DNA of 64,000 nt from Castanea sativa (Eukaryota; Streptophyta; Magnoliopsida; Fagales; Fagaceae): contig NC_134013.1 of the NCBI RefSeq assembly GCF_040712315.1, positions 44,836,001 through 44,900,000 on the forward strand. The letters are read 5' to 3'. Below, piece after piece: positions 45,844-58,565 of the stretch. Below the pieces are notes generated by a model that made no database searches, was not told the origin of the DNA, and worked only from the letters and a program-made list of their open reading frames with translations. Position 1 is the stretch's first letter. Each line of letters begins with the position of its first letter. The translations under genes were made by a program, and so were the position numbers.

Positions 45844-46597
45844 TGTGGCGGGTAGAAGGTAGGAGAAGCCAATAATGAGTCAAAACTTGCTACTTTTGCT
45901 CACACAATTAATTTGAAGAAATGGGATGCTTAATCAGCCTTGATTACCCTTAATTACATGAAAAGAGTTAACTGGAGTTGATAGAATTAGTTTTAAGTGT
46001 AATAGTGCGAGTATGGATAAGAAATAGCCTCAAAGAACCTATATTAAGTTCCTCGGGTTTAGTCTGAGGTAGTGATTACAATTGGTTTTGAGTTCTATAA
46101 AAGTGAATCCCCTTCATCTAAGGCTTTCTTTGACTTATATAACCATCTAAGTTGTATCTTAGCCCCACATCTGGAGGGTCAGGGTTCAATTCCCATGATA
46201 CTTACCCCATCAAGGCCTTACTAGAAGGCTTCTACATTAAGTTATAAGCTGTGCTGACACTATTTAGGGATCATTTCCTTATAAATGCAGCTAGCTAAGT
46301 AAATTCAGAGCATTAAATGCGGAGGTAATTGATACTTTATCTGTCTTCTTCCCTTCCTAGCTTGATGACAAACTTTCCTTCTCCTCCTCAGTTTATGCCC
46401 GGAGGCCCTTAACATTGGTTCCTGGCCTTCGAGGACATGTTGGTATCCTCTAGTCCTCAATCGTTATAGTCTCCCTACACTTGCAGAGGGTTGCTTATAT
46501 CTTCCCAAGGATTTACTGTTAATGATTTCCGAGTTCCGTACTCTTGACATTGTCCTTGGCCCACCTATTCACGTCCTCAGATTCTTGTCCTCCCACA
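45844..46597 (-). repeat. 3' LTR of element H
   Basis: TGTGGCGGG...TCCTCCCACA. It keeps the uninterrupted sequence CTACTTTTGCTCACAC near 45879-45894, the empty site of the solo LTR that splits the other LTR. The polypurine tract beside it reads TTTTGGGGGGTTA on the minus strand. Confidence 0.88.
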
Positions 46598-46870
46598 ATA
46601 ACCCCCCAAAATCTCACTTCCCGTTCTTTCTAGGGAAGGGTGGTTTTGGAGATCGAGGGGAGGCGTTTTGGCATGTTCCTAATATGTTCCCACGTGGGGG
46701 TGTCTTTTCAAATGACTAAGACACGCTCCTGATGCTTCAAAATCCATGATGTAGCTAACAAATGCTATGGGTGGTGCCTTGCTCCCTATGTTCTATGGTG
46801 AGATCAGGATCCAACAGTCTCTATTTTTCATATAAAGGGGTAGGAAAATTACCGCTCCATTCTTGATCCC

Positions 46871-46881
46871 TATAAAAGGAG
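46871..46881 (+). promoter_or_regulatory. TATA box for the antisense gene of element H
   Basis: TATAAAAGGAG on the plus strand, inside the element and about 175 bp upstream of the antisense ATG at 47048. It is outside the LTR, so it can only serve the antisense direction. Activity is inferred. Confidence 0.5.
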
Positions 46882-47047
46882 GGGATGGGGTGACTTTTCC
46901 CCATTTTTACCTTTAGAAGAAAAACTCAGTCTCCCGTCAAAATAACTCACCCGAGGAGCCCCTCTTCTTCTATTTCTTTGTAAGTATCTTCGTGACTCTT
47001 CTTTTTACTACACCTTAGATCTCTTCTCTTTCTTTCTTTTCTTATAA

Positions 47048-47601
47048 ATGGGTAGGTTTTTTAGCTTAGTTGATTCTCCTAAGCATAAGGAAGAGTTCAA
47101 AAAAGGGTATAAGATTCCTAGTGGTGTAAGTATAGAACATTGTCGCTTCGGAGAGTGGTATAAGAAAAGACATTCTGAGGCTGTAGTAATCCTTATGATA
47201 GCATTTATAGAAGGGAGAATGACGATTCCTATGGGTAGAGTAACTAGGAATTTTTTGTGTCTTTCCTTACTTTTTCCTATTCAGTGTGCCCTCAATGTGT
47301 TTAGAATATTAGGTAACACAGATGTGTTCAACGAAAAGATGGGTGTGAACCTCACCCATCATGATGTAAACTGGGTATATAGTTGTTAGAAAAACAACAA
47401 AGCGAGATACTACCTAAAAACTAGAGTCCCTGTCGTTAGGTTAATTTCCTACCTCCTTGAGATGAATAAGGCCATGGATGAGGATTTTCTCATCGTTTCA
47501 AGGGAGTGGCATGATGGACTGCACTACCCAACCAAGGATCGCACACCAGGTGGGGCGGTTTAGGAATACCCTAAAGATCCTACACTTTTAGTTGCTAGGA
47601 A

Positions 47602-47671
<70 letters not shown>

Positions 47672-49200
47672 TATTTCTTGTTTTCCATCCTTTTTTTTGA
47701 ATTCCTTTCCTTACCCCTGTTTCTATTGTCTTTTATTTAGATAAGAAGGCCACCACTAAGAGATGAAGCTTAGTGAATTTCGACGAGCTCAATCAAATCC
47801 TGAGATCCGAGATTTTTCTCCATCGTGACAGCCAACTCTGAGCTATGCACATTATCCTCGGTTTCAAGCCCATTTCCACCCGCTTCCAACTTTTGAATCA
47901 CGTAATGAAGGCCAAAGATCCTCATCTCACTAGAGTCGACGTGACTATTGAAGGATTCATTTGAAATCCTCCTCCTGCTAGAACTCAGTTCGTAGAGATT
48001 CCTCCTCACCAGGTGGCGCAACTCATAGCCGAAGGTGAAAAGATTATCCCTTTTGACGACAAGGCTGAAGCTTATTCTGAAGAGGCCAAAGAAGAGGCTG
48101 AAGAAGAGTGTTTTGAAAGTTTGGTTCGTGAAGAAGACTTTGAGGTTTTCTACCATCCTAACATGCCCAAGGATGTAGCAACCACGCCCACTCCGGTTGC
48201 TGTTGCTGCTAGTGACGATCAAGGGGCCACTGAAGTTCTCTAAGGGATGGTGATTGAGAAAAGGCTACCAAATCTACTATCCTTGTTGGAGTCCCATGTT
48301 GGGGATGCCATTCCCAAAGTCGCTGTGGTGCCAAGGCCTCCTACACCTGCTCTTCCTCCTTCTACTCAGACTGACCCAGCTGACAAGAAAAGGAAAAGAG
48401 ATAAAAAAGGTAGGGAAGGGAACTACTAAGGAGGGAAAAATTCAAGAAAAGACCCCTTTCGAGCAAACTAGGGGTCCCAAGGCCACTTAGTCACAGTGAG
48501 GGGTGGAGAAGTCATCGAGACTGCTCTAGAATGATGCCCTCGAGTTCCAAGCTAGAATCCCCCTCTAGTCTTAGATGGAGCTCCCTCCACTTCGGATTCC
48601 TCCATCTGAGACGTTGATAATGGGAGGGCAAGCTATGTTGCTAACTCCGTGGACATGGTTGAGCTTTGTAATTTGAAGAAGCATGAAATGTTCTTATCAT
48701 TGAAGAGGGGCTTAGCCCTGGTATGCTTGTATTCTTTCCCAAAAAAAAAAAAACTTGATACTTATACGCTCAATTACTGATTCCTTCCCTTGTTTCCTTT
48801 TCTTTTTCAAAATCAAGCAACACAAGTAGCTTATGTTGCTAAGGAGTGGGTGGACCAAGCCCTTTATAAGAAGAAAGAAGAGGAGTTAAAATGGTATGTT
48901 GCTTAAACGGCCTAGGGCCAGGCCGACAAAAAGCCAAAGGAGATAATTCTCAAGCTGACTGAGAGCACAAAAGCTCAGAGAAATGCAAAGGCTTCTATAG
49001 CATTGAAAAGCAAGTGAGAGAGCAGCTTCATCACTTAAAGGAGGCCTAGAGTCAACTTGCACTTACTCGCGAGAGGGTGAGTGAGTTGACTAAGGAATGG
49101 GAGAAAAAGGACAAAGCTACTGCTAAGGTCGAGCAGCTGACTTACAATCTAGGGCAGAAGGAGACTAAGGCCCACTTGAAACCCCAAATTACGACCATAT
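47048..49200 (+). pseudogene. Antisense gene of element H (Tat-type aORF, putative transposase/gag-like)
   Basis: Opposite to gag-pol. Starts MGRFFSLVDSPKHKEE; the N-terminal globular part (IPSGVSIEHC, FGEWYKKRHSE, FIEGRMTIPMGRV, MGVNLTHHDVNW) resembles the gypsy-type putative transposase domain found in such antisense genes. An acidic middle (EEAKEEAEEE, 48070-48110), a Pro-rich linker, Lys-rich KKRKRDKK and a coiled-coil-like end follow. Stops at 47387 and several later. Two gaps look like introns: one holding (AT)n at about 47610-47740 with acceptor TTTATTTAG, one at 48721-48825 with donor CCTG|GTATGC and acceptor ATCAAG or nearby. Function unknown. Confidence 0.65.
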
Positions 49201-49569
49201 GTCGAGGTTTCTACCTCAATACCTAGATTAAAGGTCTAAATGTTGCCGGAGTGGATTAATCCTTAGAACTAAGGGATCTAGAAAGGGTGTTCTACCCTCC
49301 AACTATCAGTATAAGAACCTCTGCCCCCATCTAGAGTAGCACCGCCCTTTCAGCCCAAGTAGCTCCTGCTGAGACTTCAGGTCCAATCCCACGTGATAAG
49401 GCTTCCACAGTTCCTCCAAGCTCTTTTGAGAATGAGGGGCCAATTCCAAACAAAACAACCTCCTCAACCCCACACCCCTCCCTTGAAGGGCGGCCTTCCT
49501 AAGAGGCCAAGAAAGACAAAGAGTCGAGAGAGCAGGAAAAAGAATTATCAAAATAAGGACTAGGTTCAA

Positions 49570-49784
49570 ATTTTATAATAAGCAATTTGGTGTGCCCCTC
49601 CCTTATAGTGGGTGTTTGCCTATACAACCTTTTTTTTTCTTTCTTGTTCACCTTTTGCTATCTTGTATTTTTCGTATATTAATGAAGATCTTTACTTTTG
49701 TGTTGAGTGTCTATATCCTTTCAATAATTCTAACCTCAATTCGCACTACTTCGCAGTTAACCAAATTATGCATTAATTTTCCAA
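49570..49784. other. Short spacer in element H
   Basis: T-rich, no gene. Lies between the antisense gene and the tandem array. Confidence 0.4.
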
Positions 49785-50410
49785 GGTAGGTGATCCAGGG
49801 AATTGAATCTTTTTGAGGTTATGTCCAACCCTTAGCAAAATTTAGGCATTAATTTACTCAAGACAGGTGATCCGAGGAATCGAACCTGTCTGAGGTTCTG
49901 TTTAACTCTTAGGAGAATTTAGGGATTAATTTACCCAGGGTAGGTGATTTGAGGAATTGAACCTAACCAAGTTTCTATATAACCTTTAGGAGAATTTAGG
50001 GATTAATTTACCCAAGGCAGGTGATCCAAGAAATCGAACCTGGTTGAGGTTCCGTTTAACCCTTAGGAGAATTTTGGGATTAATATACCCAATGCAGGTG
50101 ATCTAAGGAATCAATTTACCTACGGCAGGGGATCCAAGAAATCAAACTTGGCCGAGATTTTGTTTTACCCTTAGGAGAATTTAATGATTAATTTACCGAA
50201 GGCTAGTGATTTGAGGAATCATACTTGGCCGAGGTTCTATTTAACCCTTAGGAGAATTTAAGGATTAATTTACCCAAGGTAGGTGATCAAGGAATCGAAC
50301 CTGGCAAAGGTTTTGTTTAACCCATTGGAGAATTTAGGGATTAATTTACTCAAGGCAGGTGATCCAAGGAATCGAACCTGGCTGGGGTTCTATTTAAGCC
50401 TTAAGATGTT
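49785..50410. repeat. Tandem repeat, ~78-bp unit, about eight copies (element H)
   Basis: Units contain CAGGTGATCCAAGGAATCGA, CCTGGCTGAGGTTCTG, TTTAACCCTTAGGAGAATTT and AGGGATTAATTTACCC. Starts near 49790, 49866, 49944, 50023, 50095, 50127 (short), 50204, 50281, 50358. Lies between integrase and the antisense gene, where Tat elements often keep arrays. Confidence 0.88.
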
Positions 50411-50639
50411 TGCTTTAAACTCATGACTAATATTTTAATCAGCATAAAAAATAAAAGAGAAATTCTATGAATACATCTCCACTATACATACAAATGTGAT
50501 CATATACAAGCTCTCGCACTAGTAGTAATATTTTCATAAATTATTTCCACTCCTCGATTAAGGGACCGAGATTTCATCTAAATCTTCTAAACGATAAGCC
50601 CCCACTCCAGCTACTGAGGTGACCCGATAAGGTTCTTCC

Positions 50640-53600
50640 TAATTAGGCCCAAACTTTCCCCAACAGGGATTCTTCATGTTCCTAACCACCCTTTTCAAGA
50701 AGGTCCCCTGGTATATATGCCCTAACTTTTACACCTTTCTCATATCCTTGCCTAAGTTTCTACTAGTATTGGGCAAATCTGACAGTGGTAATCTCCTTTC
50801 ACTCTTTGGCATATCTAGACTGGTGGAGAGAAGTTACCCGTTGTTGCTACTGTCAAATTGGTCAGTTCTTATCATTGGAAAACTTGTTTCTAAAAGGATA
50901 ATTGCTTCGGATCCATACATCATGGAAAAAAGGGTTTCCCTAGTGGATCTCCTAGGCGTCATACGATATGCCCATAACACATGGGGTAGCTCGTCTACCA
51001 ATTTACCCTTAGCTTCCTCCAATCTCTTCTTCAATCCATCCATAATGACCTTATTCATGGCCTCTGCTTGACCATTTCCCTAAGAGTATGCTGGGGTAGA
51101 GTACCTATTCTTTATACCCAAATCACAACAATATCTCTAGAAGGCCTTTCTCTTGAATTGAAGCCCATTATCCAAGATGAGAGCGTTCGGGATCCCAAAT
51201 CTCGTAACGATATTTCGCCATACAAATCTCTTCACATCTTGATCTCGGATGTTTGCAAGAAGTTCGGCTTCTACCAATTTGGTGAAGTAGTTAATTGCTA
51301 CGATGAGGTAACTTTGATTTCCTATAGCCTTAAGGAACGAACCAACAATATCTAGTCCCCACTGTGCAAAGGACTATGGACTAATTAGGGGATTGAGAAC
51401 TCCTCTTGGTTGATGGATATTTGGGGCATACTTTTGTCACTGATCACACTTCTTAACAAAATTTTGAGAGAACTTTTGCATGCTCGCCCAACAGTAGCCT
51501 TATGTTAGAGCTCTGTGTGATAAGGACCTACCCCCCGTATAACTATAACAAATTCCCTCACGAAGCTCTTCCAGTAATGCTTCAACTGCCTCAGGGTGAA
51601 CACACAACAAGTATGGTCCTGAATACTAGTGTTTGTACAACTTCTGCTCTTCGGAAAGCTAGTACTTGGGCGCTTTTTTGTGGGTTTTCTTGAGCAAAGT
51701 TCTGTCCTCGAGAAAAGTTCTATTCTTGAGGAATAAGACAATCAGATCCATCCAACTGAGGCCTACTCGTGTAAAGTTCACCTCCATTGGTGTTTGTTTT
51801 TCATAAGCAAGAGTTACAAGGTTTTCCACCAGTATAATCCTCGAAAGTCCCTCTCCAATCAAGGTAGCTAGAGTTGCTAGTGAATCAGCATGAGAATTTT
51901 TACTTTGATGAACTTGCTCTAAGGTAAAGGAGTTGAAGCTATCCAGCAAATGCTTTACCTGACTTAAGTACCACTGCATCCTCGAATCCTTTGCTTCAAA
52001 TTCACCTCGAACTTTCCCAGCTATGAGCCTTGAATGACAATAAACTTTCACGAGTTTCCACCCAATCTTCTAGGTGGCAATTAATCCTGCTTGAAGGGCC
52101 TCATACTTGGCCTCATTGTTTGTAGCTGAGAAGCTTAGTCTCAAAGATTTCTCTAACATGATCCCCACTAGGGAGATTATCACGATTCCAACCCCCGAGC
52201 CCTTTTGGTTAATTATCCTGTCTACAAATAACTGCCAAGTCTATTGGGACTAGACCACGTTTACCCTTAAACCTTCTTTGGGCATTCCTACCTCCTTGGA
52301 ACTAGATTGCTCTAGCTCTTCGATGAATTCTGCCTCCAACTCCTTGAGGCCTTGTCCTTTCACTGCCATACGGGGTAGATATCTGATATCAAATGCTCCC
52401 AGCATACTTCCCCACTTTGCCACTCTTCCGATATAGTCAGATCTTTGAAGTAGCACTTGCAATGGTAACTAGGTAAGGATGATGAATGTCTGAGCTTGAA
52501 AGTAGTGCAGAAGCTTTTTTGTGGCATGAATGATGGCCAAGGCAACTTTTTCTAGGGGGAGGTACCGAACTTCAGCCTCTTGGAAGGATTTGCTAACATA
52601 ATACACTGGCTTTTGGATACTTTCTTCAACTTGTATCAAAACCAGACTTTTTGCATGCGATGTAACAGCTATATTCATATATAAGACCTCCTCTTTTTCT
52701 GGCCTGTACAGGATTGAAGGGTGAGCTAAATATGCCTTCAAATCTTTAAAAGCTTTTTCACACTCCTCAGACCAAGAAAAATATTTCCATTTATGCAACA
52801 AATGGAAAAAAAGGTCCACATGGGTTAGCTAATCGTGATATGAATCTATTCAAAGCCACTGTCATCCTGGTCAAATGTTGGACTTCCTTAGGGTTCTGAG
52901 GTGGATGTAAATTATGAATGGCTTTGATCTAGTTAGGATTAACCTCAATTCCTCGGTGGGTAACATGTAGCCCAAAAATTTCCCCAACCCTACACCGAAG
53001 GAACATTTGGAAGCGTTTAAACAAAGCCTATGCTTCCTTAATACTGCAAAGATTTTGTCAAGATCCATCAAGTGTTCAGACGGTTTCTAACTGTTAGGAT
53101 GTGTGCCCTTAAATCCTATTATATGATGCTATGTATGACATTGTGTATGACTTAATGTTATGATTAAAAAAGTTGTTTTATTATTATCTAAAATAATGGT
53201 AACATGAATATTTGGACAATATCATATAGTTCATGAGATGCATAGTATGTGATTTATGTGAAAAGTCACAGAAAATACAAATCACAAGTTCTTTGTAAAC
53301 TCATAATTATAGTTCGTAGTTAGTGATGAAATTGGACATTTCATCTGCGAAGACTATAACATATCAACTAAGATGATTTGTCTTGAGCATGGAAGTGGAG
53401 ACTTCTAGTTAGCATGTTGATATGTTTTAAGAGTTAAGACATATTAAACTAGACCGCTGTGAGATTTATTATTCTCCTAACAATTGTCAAATGAATAATA
53501 AATCTCACGACTTTTATTTTCATGAACTCTTAATCCTGAAAGAATAATGGACTTGATCTTAAGGTGTAAGTTGCTTTGATATATCAAGAGTGAGATTTTA

Positions 53601-56600
53601 AGCCATGATCAAAACCTCAGTATGTTGGGCAGCCACATTTAGTGTTGATGGAACATATATTCTCAAGATGGAATTCATAATCTCTTAACGGAGATATAAA
53701 ATATTCCCTTGAGATAAGTTTAATGGGTTTGGTTATTCAGAGTGTTAGGCCTAACCACTTTAGTAAGGAGTTACTAAAGTATATGTTTATGAAATTGGAT
53801 TTCATAAATATATGATGAATAACTTAAAGGATTAAACCGGGTACTCAAGGATTATGATGTAGTAATCTTCAAAGTGGCAGTTTACATTCATGACTTTGTA
53901 TTACTACGAATATTTTATGAAGGGGTTGAATGTATAAAAAAGTCTTGGGATATAATTTATTAATAAGGCCTAGAGTACAATTATATTTATGTAGTGGTAT
54001 TAAATATAGTTAATGGTAACTTTTGACCTATCAAGAATTAACAAAAATGCCCAAGGCCCATTAGAGCTAGTGTATTGTTGGTCCCTTTTGGTCCCACTCC
54101 AAGCCACACACTAAAGTCCAATTGGAAAGGCTCAATAGGCCAGCCCAATTAGATAATCAGCTAGTTATTAAGGGAGAAACATACAGAATTTTTTATAAGA
54201 GAAAGAGAGAGGCATCATTGTGAAATGGTGTGCATGTGTGAGTGAAGGTACTCAATTATTCTCCCTTGGAAATTGATTGAGAGACCACACTTCTTGGGAG
54301 TAAAGTGGAATTAGAGTGAAGATTAAAAGTGTTTCCAACTACTTCTAATCTTTTGTTTTGAATTTCACCGCACCAAGGTACGCTATCTTGTTCTTAAATT
54401 CTAAAATTTACATAGTGCATGTTATCCATCATGAATGAAATAGATCCATGTTTGTTACTTCCGCTGTGTGTTTTGTATGAGATGCAAAACCAGATTTTCC
54501 TACACTTACCTTTTACCACCATATCATCAATGTAGGCCTCTACATTTTTACCCAATTGGCTTTCAAACATCCTCATCACCATTCTTTAGTATATGGACCT
54601 AGAATTCTTCAAGCCGAAAGGTGTCAGCCAGAATGGTAGTTTGCTATTAGGGTGAGGAAAGTTGTTTTCTCTTGATTTGATAGTGCCAGCGGGATTTTAT
54701 GGTACCCTTTGAAAGCATCTAGGAAGCTCATTCTAGGATAGGCAAATGTTGCATCGACAAGCTAGTCAATCCTAGTAACAGGGAATGGATCCTTGGTGCA
54801 AGCCTTATTAAGATTTGTAAAATCCACACATACTCTCCATTTCTTGGACTTCTTCTTTACAACTAATATGTTGGCTAACTATTCTGGGTAAAAAAACCTC
54901 CTTGATAGCCCCCACCTACTTAAGTTTCCAGACTTCCTCCTTCACTACCTCGGCATGTTCTTTAGAAGACTGCCAAGGCTGCTGCTTCCTCGAGACTGCC
55001 TTTGGATTCACATTCAAACTATGACATATAAAATTTGGGTCAACTCCAAGTGCTTCATAAGCACTCCAAGCAAAAACATATAAATTTCTCTTCAAAAAAC
55101 TCACTAACTCCTCTTTCTTGTCAGATGGGAGCTAAGTCTCAATTTGGAAGTACCTCTCCTCATCTTCCCCGATAACAATCTTATCCATCCCTTCACACGA
55201 TACTGAGGAATCCAAGAGGGTTAGGAATACAAGTTGTGATTGCTATAAGGCAAGAATTGATTCCAAGGAACCTATGTCGGATACTTGGTGCCTAATCACC
55301 ACTATCATGCATTGCTTAGCCACTGCTTGGCATCCTAATAATTCCCCAACACCTTCCTCAGTGGGATACTTCAACTTCACATGCAGAGCTAAATACATAG
55401 CCCTCATAGTGTGGAGCCACGACCTAGCCAGGATGGCTGTATAGGGAGAACAAGCCTCCACAATAGGATGGCTATATTGGGAGAATAATCCTCCACAACA
55501 ATGAAATCCATGTTCACCACCTCTTTTCCCTTCTAAATGGGTAGCCTGATCATCCCCTTAGGAATAATGGTATTCCCATCAAATCTGACCAAAGGGACAT
55601 TGTACTTACTTAGATCCTCTGGCTTAAGTCCCAGGTCCTTAAGAAAATCTGGGTACATGATCTTAGCCCCACTTCCTTGAGCGATCATTACCCTCTTAAC
55701 ATCAAATCCCGTGATTCACAGGTTACCACCAGTGCATCATCATGGGGTTGAATTGTTCCCTCCATGTCAACCTTGGAAAACCCTAAGATTAGCTGGTCCT
55801 ACATCTTGAGTTTCTAGGATGGCCCTTTTTTCTCATCCCCCTCTGATTGTGAGGATATCGTCATCACCCCATTGACCGACCGGAGCCCTTCCTTAGGGCC
55901 ACAAAAATGACATTGATTGTTCCAAAGATGGAGGAACGCCACTTCTTTGGGGTCCTGTTATGGGCTATTCCCCTTGAATTGCAGGCTAGAGTAAAAATTG
56001 CCTCAACTTGCCAACTTTGACTAGCTGATCAAGGAAGATCTGCAAGGTCCTATAGTCCTCCGTGGCATAACCTCAGTCCTGATGGTACTGATAATATATA
56101 TTTTGATTTCTTTTGGTGAGATCTCCTCCCATTTTGTTAGGCCATTTAAAATAATACTTGTTCTTGATCTTTTTTAGCACTTAGTGGGTCGACTCTTTAA
56201 ATACCAAGTTTACCATCTAGGGTCTAGTAGGGTTATGGGGTGCCTGGTTGAAAAATTCTCTCCTTGGTCGGGATGGCGTAAACCGACCAACGGAGTTATC
56301 TCTTTGGTCGGGTGTAAAAACCTTTGCCTTCCCCTTACTTTGATTCTGATTGTCTTCAACCCTCATATGTTCCTTAATTCAGTCCATTAACCGATGCATG
56401 CTCTAAGGAGGCTTCATGGTAAAAGACTTTTAGAGATCGGAATGTGTAGGGAGACCCACCTTGTAACTTCTGTCATTTCTCTGGCTTGGGTGGGAATCCT
56501 TTCTTACTTTATCCGAGCCTTGTGACGGAGGCTTTGGCGTAACCGGTCCACTTTCTTCTTGAGGTTATATACCTCCTCATAATGCAAGTTATGACTGGCT

Positions 56601-56700
56601 TGATGCTGACTAGTTCACTCAAAATGCACAAATAGGGCTCTTTTGCTACAGGTGTGGGCCATGTCACAATCCCTCCTTCGTTCAAGATTTACAAACTGGT
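50640..56700 (-). pseudogene. Gag-Pol of element H (Tat-lineage Ty3/gypsy)
   Basis: Minus strand, order right to left. The gag end (FKWPNKMGGDLTKRNQ, YCHYHQD-like) lies near 56080-56200. Protease shows an aspartic DQGSGA-like site and GFDVKRVMIAQGSG near 55690-55720. Reverse transcriptase (NPKAVSRKQQPW; YPRMSFLDAFKGYHKIPL; YIDDMVVKG at about 54537-54512) is split by a solo LTR. RNase H (YFSWSEECEKAFKDL, 52819-52469) is followed by a second RNase H (NNEAKYEALQAGL, about 52250-51900). Integrase has LILDNG near 51180 and GNGQAEAMNKV near 51060, and ends MYGSEA. Stops are frequent. A 36-bp piece is duplicated at 55428-55500. Confidence 0.85.
53092..54504 (+). mobile_element. Solo copia LTR inside the reverse transcriptase of element H
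   Basis: 1413 bp, TGTTAGGATGTG...TTTTCCTACA. A plus-oriented, diverged relative of element C's LTR, sharing GTGATTTATGTGAAAAGTCA and GACTATAACATATCAACTAA-like segments. Flanks CTAAC and CTTAC fit a 5-bp target duplication with one change. It entered just after the YIDDM catalytic codons. Confidence 0.78.
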
Positions 56701-56790
56701 TCCTACGCTAGGACCCCACGGATTCCAACGAGCCACTTCTTCTAAGACTGGTCAGACTAAGAAGATTTCTAAGGTTACTTAAGAGATATT
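56184..56790 (-). other. 5' non-coding and gag region of element H
   Basis: The region between the primer site and the recognisable gag end. Short frames only; capsid motifs cannot be traced with confidence. It probably holds most of a decayed gag or a deletion of it, since only about 0.6 kb is present. Confidence 0.4.
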
Positions 56791-56808
56791 CCCACAAATG
56801 GCGCCAAT
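56791..56808 (-). other. Primer-binding site of element H
   Basis: Minus strand TTGGCGCCATTTGTGGG beside the 5' LTR. TGGCGCC followed by TGTGGGA is the usual primer site of Tat-type elements. Confidence 0.75.
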
Positions 56809-58565
56809 TGTGGCAGGCAAAAGGTAGGACAAGTCAATAATGAGTCAAAACTTGCTACTTTTGATAGGCCAAGAATGTATTGACCCCTTGTAATGAATTG
56901 ACTAATTAATTAGCCAAGTGAATTAATTAGATTCAATTACATGCAATGAGCGTGGTAGCAAAAACAAATCACCAAATAAAGTATAATGCAGCGGAAATTA
57001 AGTTTGACATGGTGATTTGTTTACGAATGGGGAAAACCTCCAAGACAAAAACCTCACCGGGTGATTTTAAGGTCATCACTTTCGAGAATCCACTATTATT
57101 AAAATAAGCGGTTACAAGTAAAGGAATCCCAGTACCTTATACCAACCTACAATTGAACCCTTACCCCAATACACAATTGGACTTGTTTTGTAGTGACAAT
57201 CTCTTCTTTTATTGCATGGCTCCCAGTACGTGACTAACCAATTTGATATGCGGATCCCAGTACGCGACTTGATCACCAACTTAAGAAGGATGTTGGCTGC
57301 AAAATTCTTCTATTCATCACACAATGAAGATCATGAAGTTGCTTGGTCACAAAACCTTACGGTGTACAAACACAGCAGCTTCTTCAAGAGAAAGAAGAAC
57401 TAGGGCAAATTCCGTTTTTGGGCACAATTTGCATGAACAAGACTTTGCTCAATACTTGCGCAACTGTGCAACCTTTAATGGCCCTTAAAATAATCCTTAT
57501 ATATGTTTAAGATTGTGAAAAAAGAAAGCCCAAACATACATTCACGGATTGGATTAAAATCAGCTCTGAAAAATTGAACTTCATAAACCTCGACAGATAC
57601 CCTATCTATCGAAAAGCTGTCGAGCTTTATTGTTGGACAGACTTTAAACCTTGATAGATACTAGCTATCGAGCTTTAATGAACAACACTTCTTCACTTGA
57701 TTCTTGGACAGACTTGCATGACTTTAACACTTGAACTTGAAACCTTGTTTCTTGAAGTATTAAACACATCCTATATCTATCCAAGTATAAGTAAAGTGCG
57801 TTTTGTCAAAGGATTAGCCAATTACATAAAATGTTGACATATGTTCCTAACATGAATCACATATGTCCTGACAACTTTTGCTCACACAACTAATTTGAAG
57901 AGATAGGATGCTTAATCAACCTTGAATACCCTTAATTAGATGAAAAGAGTTAACTGGAGTTGATAGAATTGGCTTTAAGTGTAAATGTACAAGTATGGAT
58001 AAGAAATAGCCTCAAAGAGCTTGTATTGAGCTCCTTAGGTTTAGTCTGAGGTAGTGATTACAATTGGTTTTGAGTTCTAAAAAAGTGAATCCCTTTCCTT
58101 TAGGGATCACTTTGCCTTATATAATCATCTAAGTTGTATCTTAGCCCTACATTTGGAGGGTCAAGGTTCAATTCCCTTGATACTTGTCCCTTCAAGGTCT
58201 TGCTAGAAAGCTTCTACATTAAGCTATAAGCTGTGCTGACACTGTTCAGGGGTCAGTTCCACATAAATGCGGTCAGCCAAGTAGATTCAGAGGAGATTGA
58301 TGTTTTATCTGTCTTCTTCCCTTCCTAGCTTGATGACAAACTTTACTTCTTATCCTCGGTTTATGCCCAGAGGCCCTTTACATTGGTTCCCGGCCCCCGA
58401 GGAGATGTTGGTATCCTCGAATCCTTGGGCGTTATAGTCTCCCTAAACCTACAGAGGATTGCTCATATCTTCCCGAGGATTTACTGTTAGTGCCTTCCAA
58501 GGTCCGAACTCTTGACATTGTCCTTGGCCCACCTATTCATGTTCTTGGATTTTTGTCCTCCCACA
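56809..58565 (-). repeat. 5' LTR of element H, split by a solo LTR
   Basis: TGTGGCAGG...CCTCCCACA; 56809-56861 and 57879-58565 together give 740 bp and match 45844-46597. Confidence 0.88.
56862..57873 (-). mobile_element. Solo LTR of the A/B family in the LTR of element H
   Basis: 1012 bp, plus strand TGATAGGCC...CCTGACA. Perfect target duplication ACTTT (56857-56861, 57874-57878). The empty site is visible in the other LTR of H. Carries the GGTGA/TCACC pair and the TCGA-motif cluster (57590-57680). Confidence 0.93.

Larger units (their letters stand above)
45844..58565 (-). mobile_element. Element H: Tat-lineage Ty3/gypsy retrotransposon with an antisense gene
   Basis: LTRs 45844-46597 (754 bp) and 56809-58565 (740 bp without a solo LTR insert), TG...CA. 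On the minus strand: primer site, gag end, protease, reverse transcriptase, RNase H, a second RNase H, integrase, a tandem-repeat spacer, an antisense gene and a polypurine tract. Two RNase H domains and an antisense extra gene are known traits of the Tat group. Flanks are ATATA on the right and a (TG)n run on the left, so no target duplication can be shown. Confidence 0.85.

Noticed and set aside
45834..45848. (TG)n run as a target duplication of element H
   Set aside because: The right flank is ATATA; a simple repeat cannot be matched to it with confidence.
48254..48490. Alternative frame in the antisense gene of H
   Set aside because: Shadow frame; the Pro/Lys-rich frame starting at 48247 fits the upstream acidic part better.
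49785..50410. Possible CRISPR-like array
   Set aside because: Units are contiguous ~78-bp tandem repeats without unique spacers, inside a plant retrotransposon.
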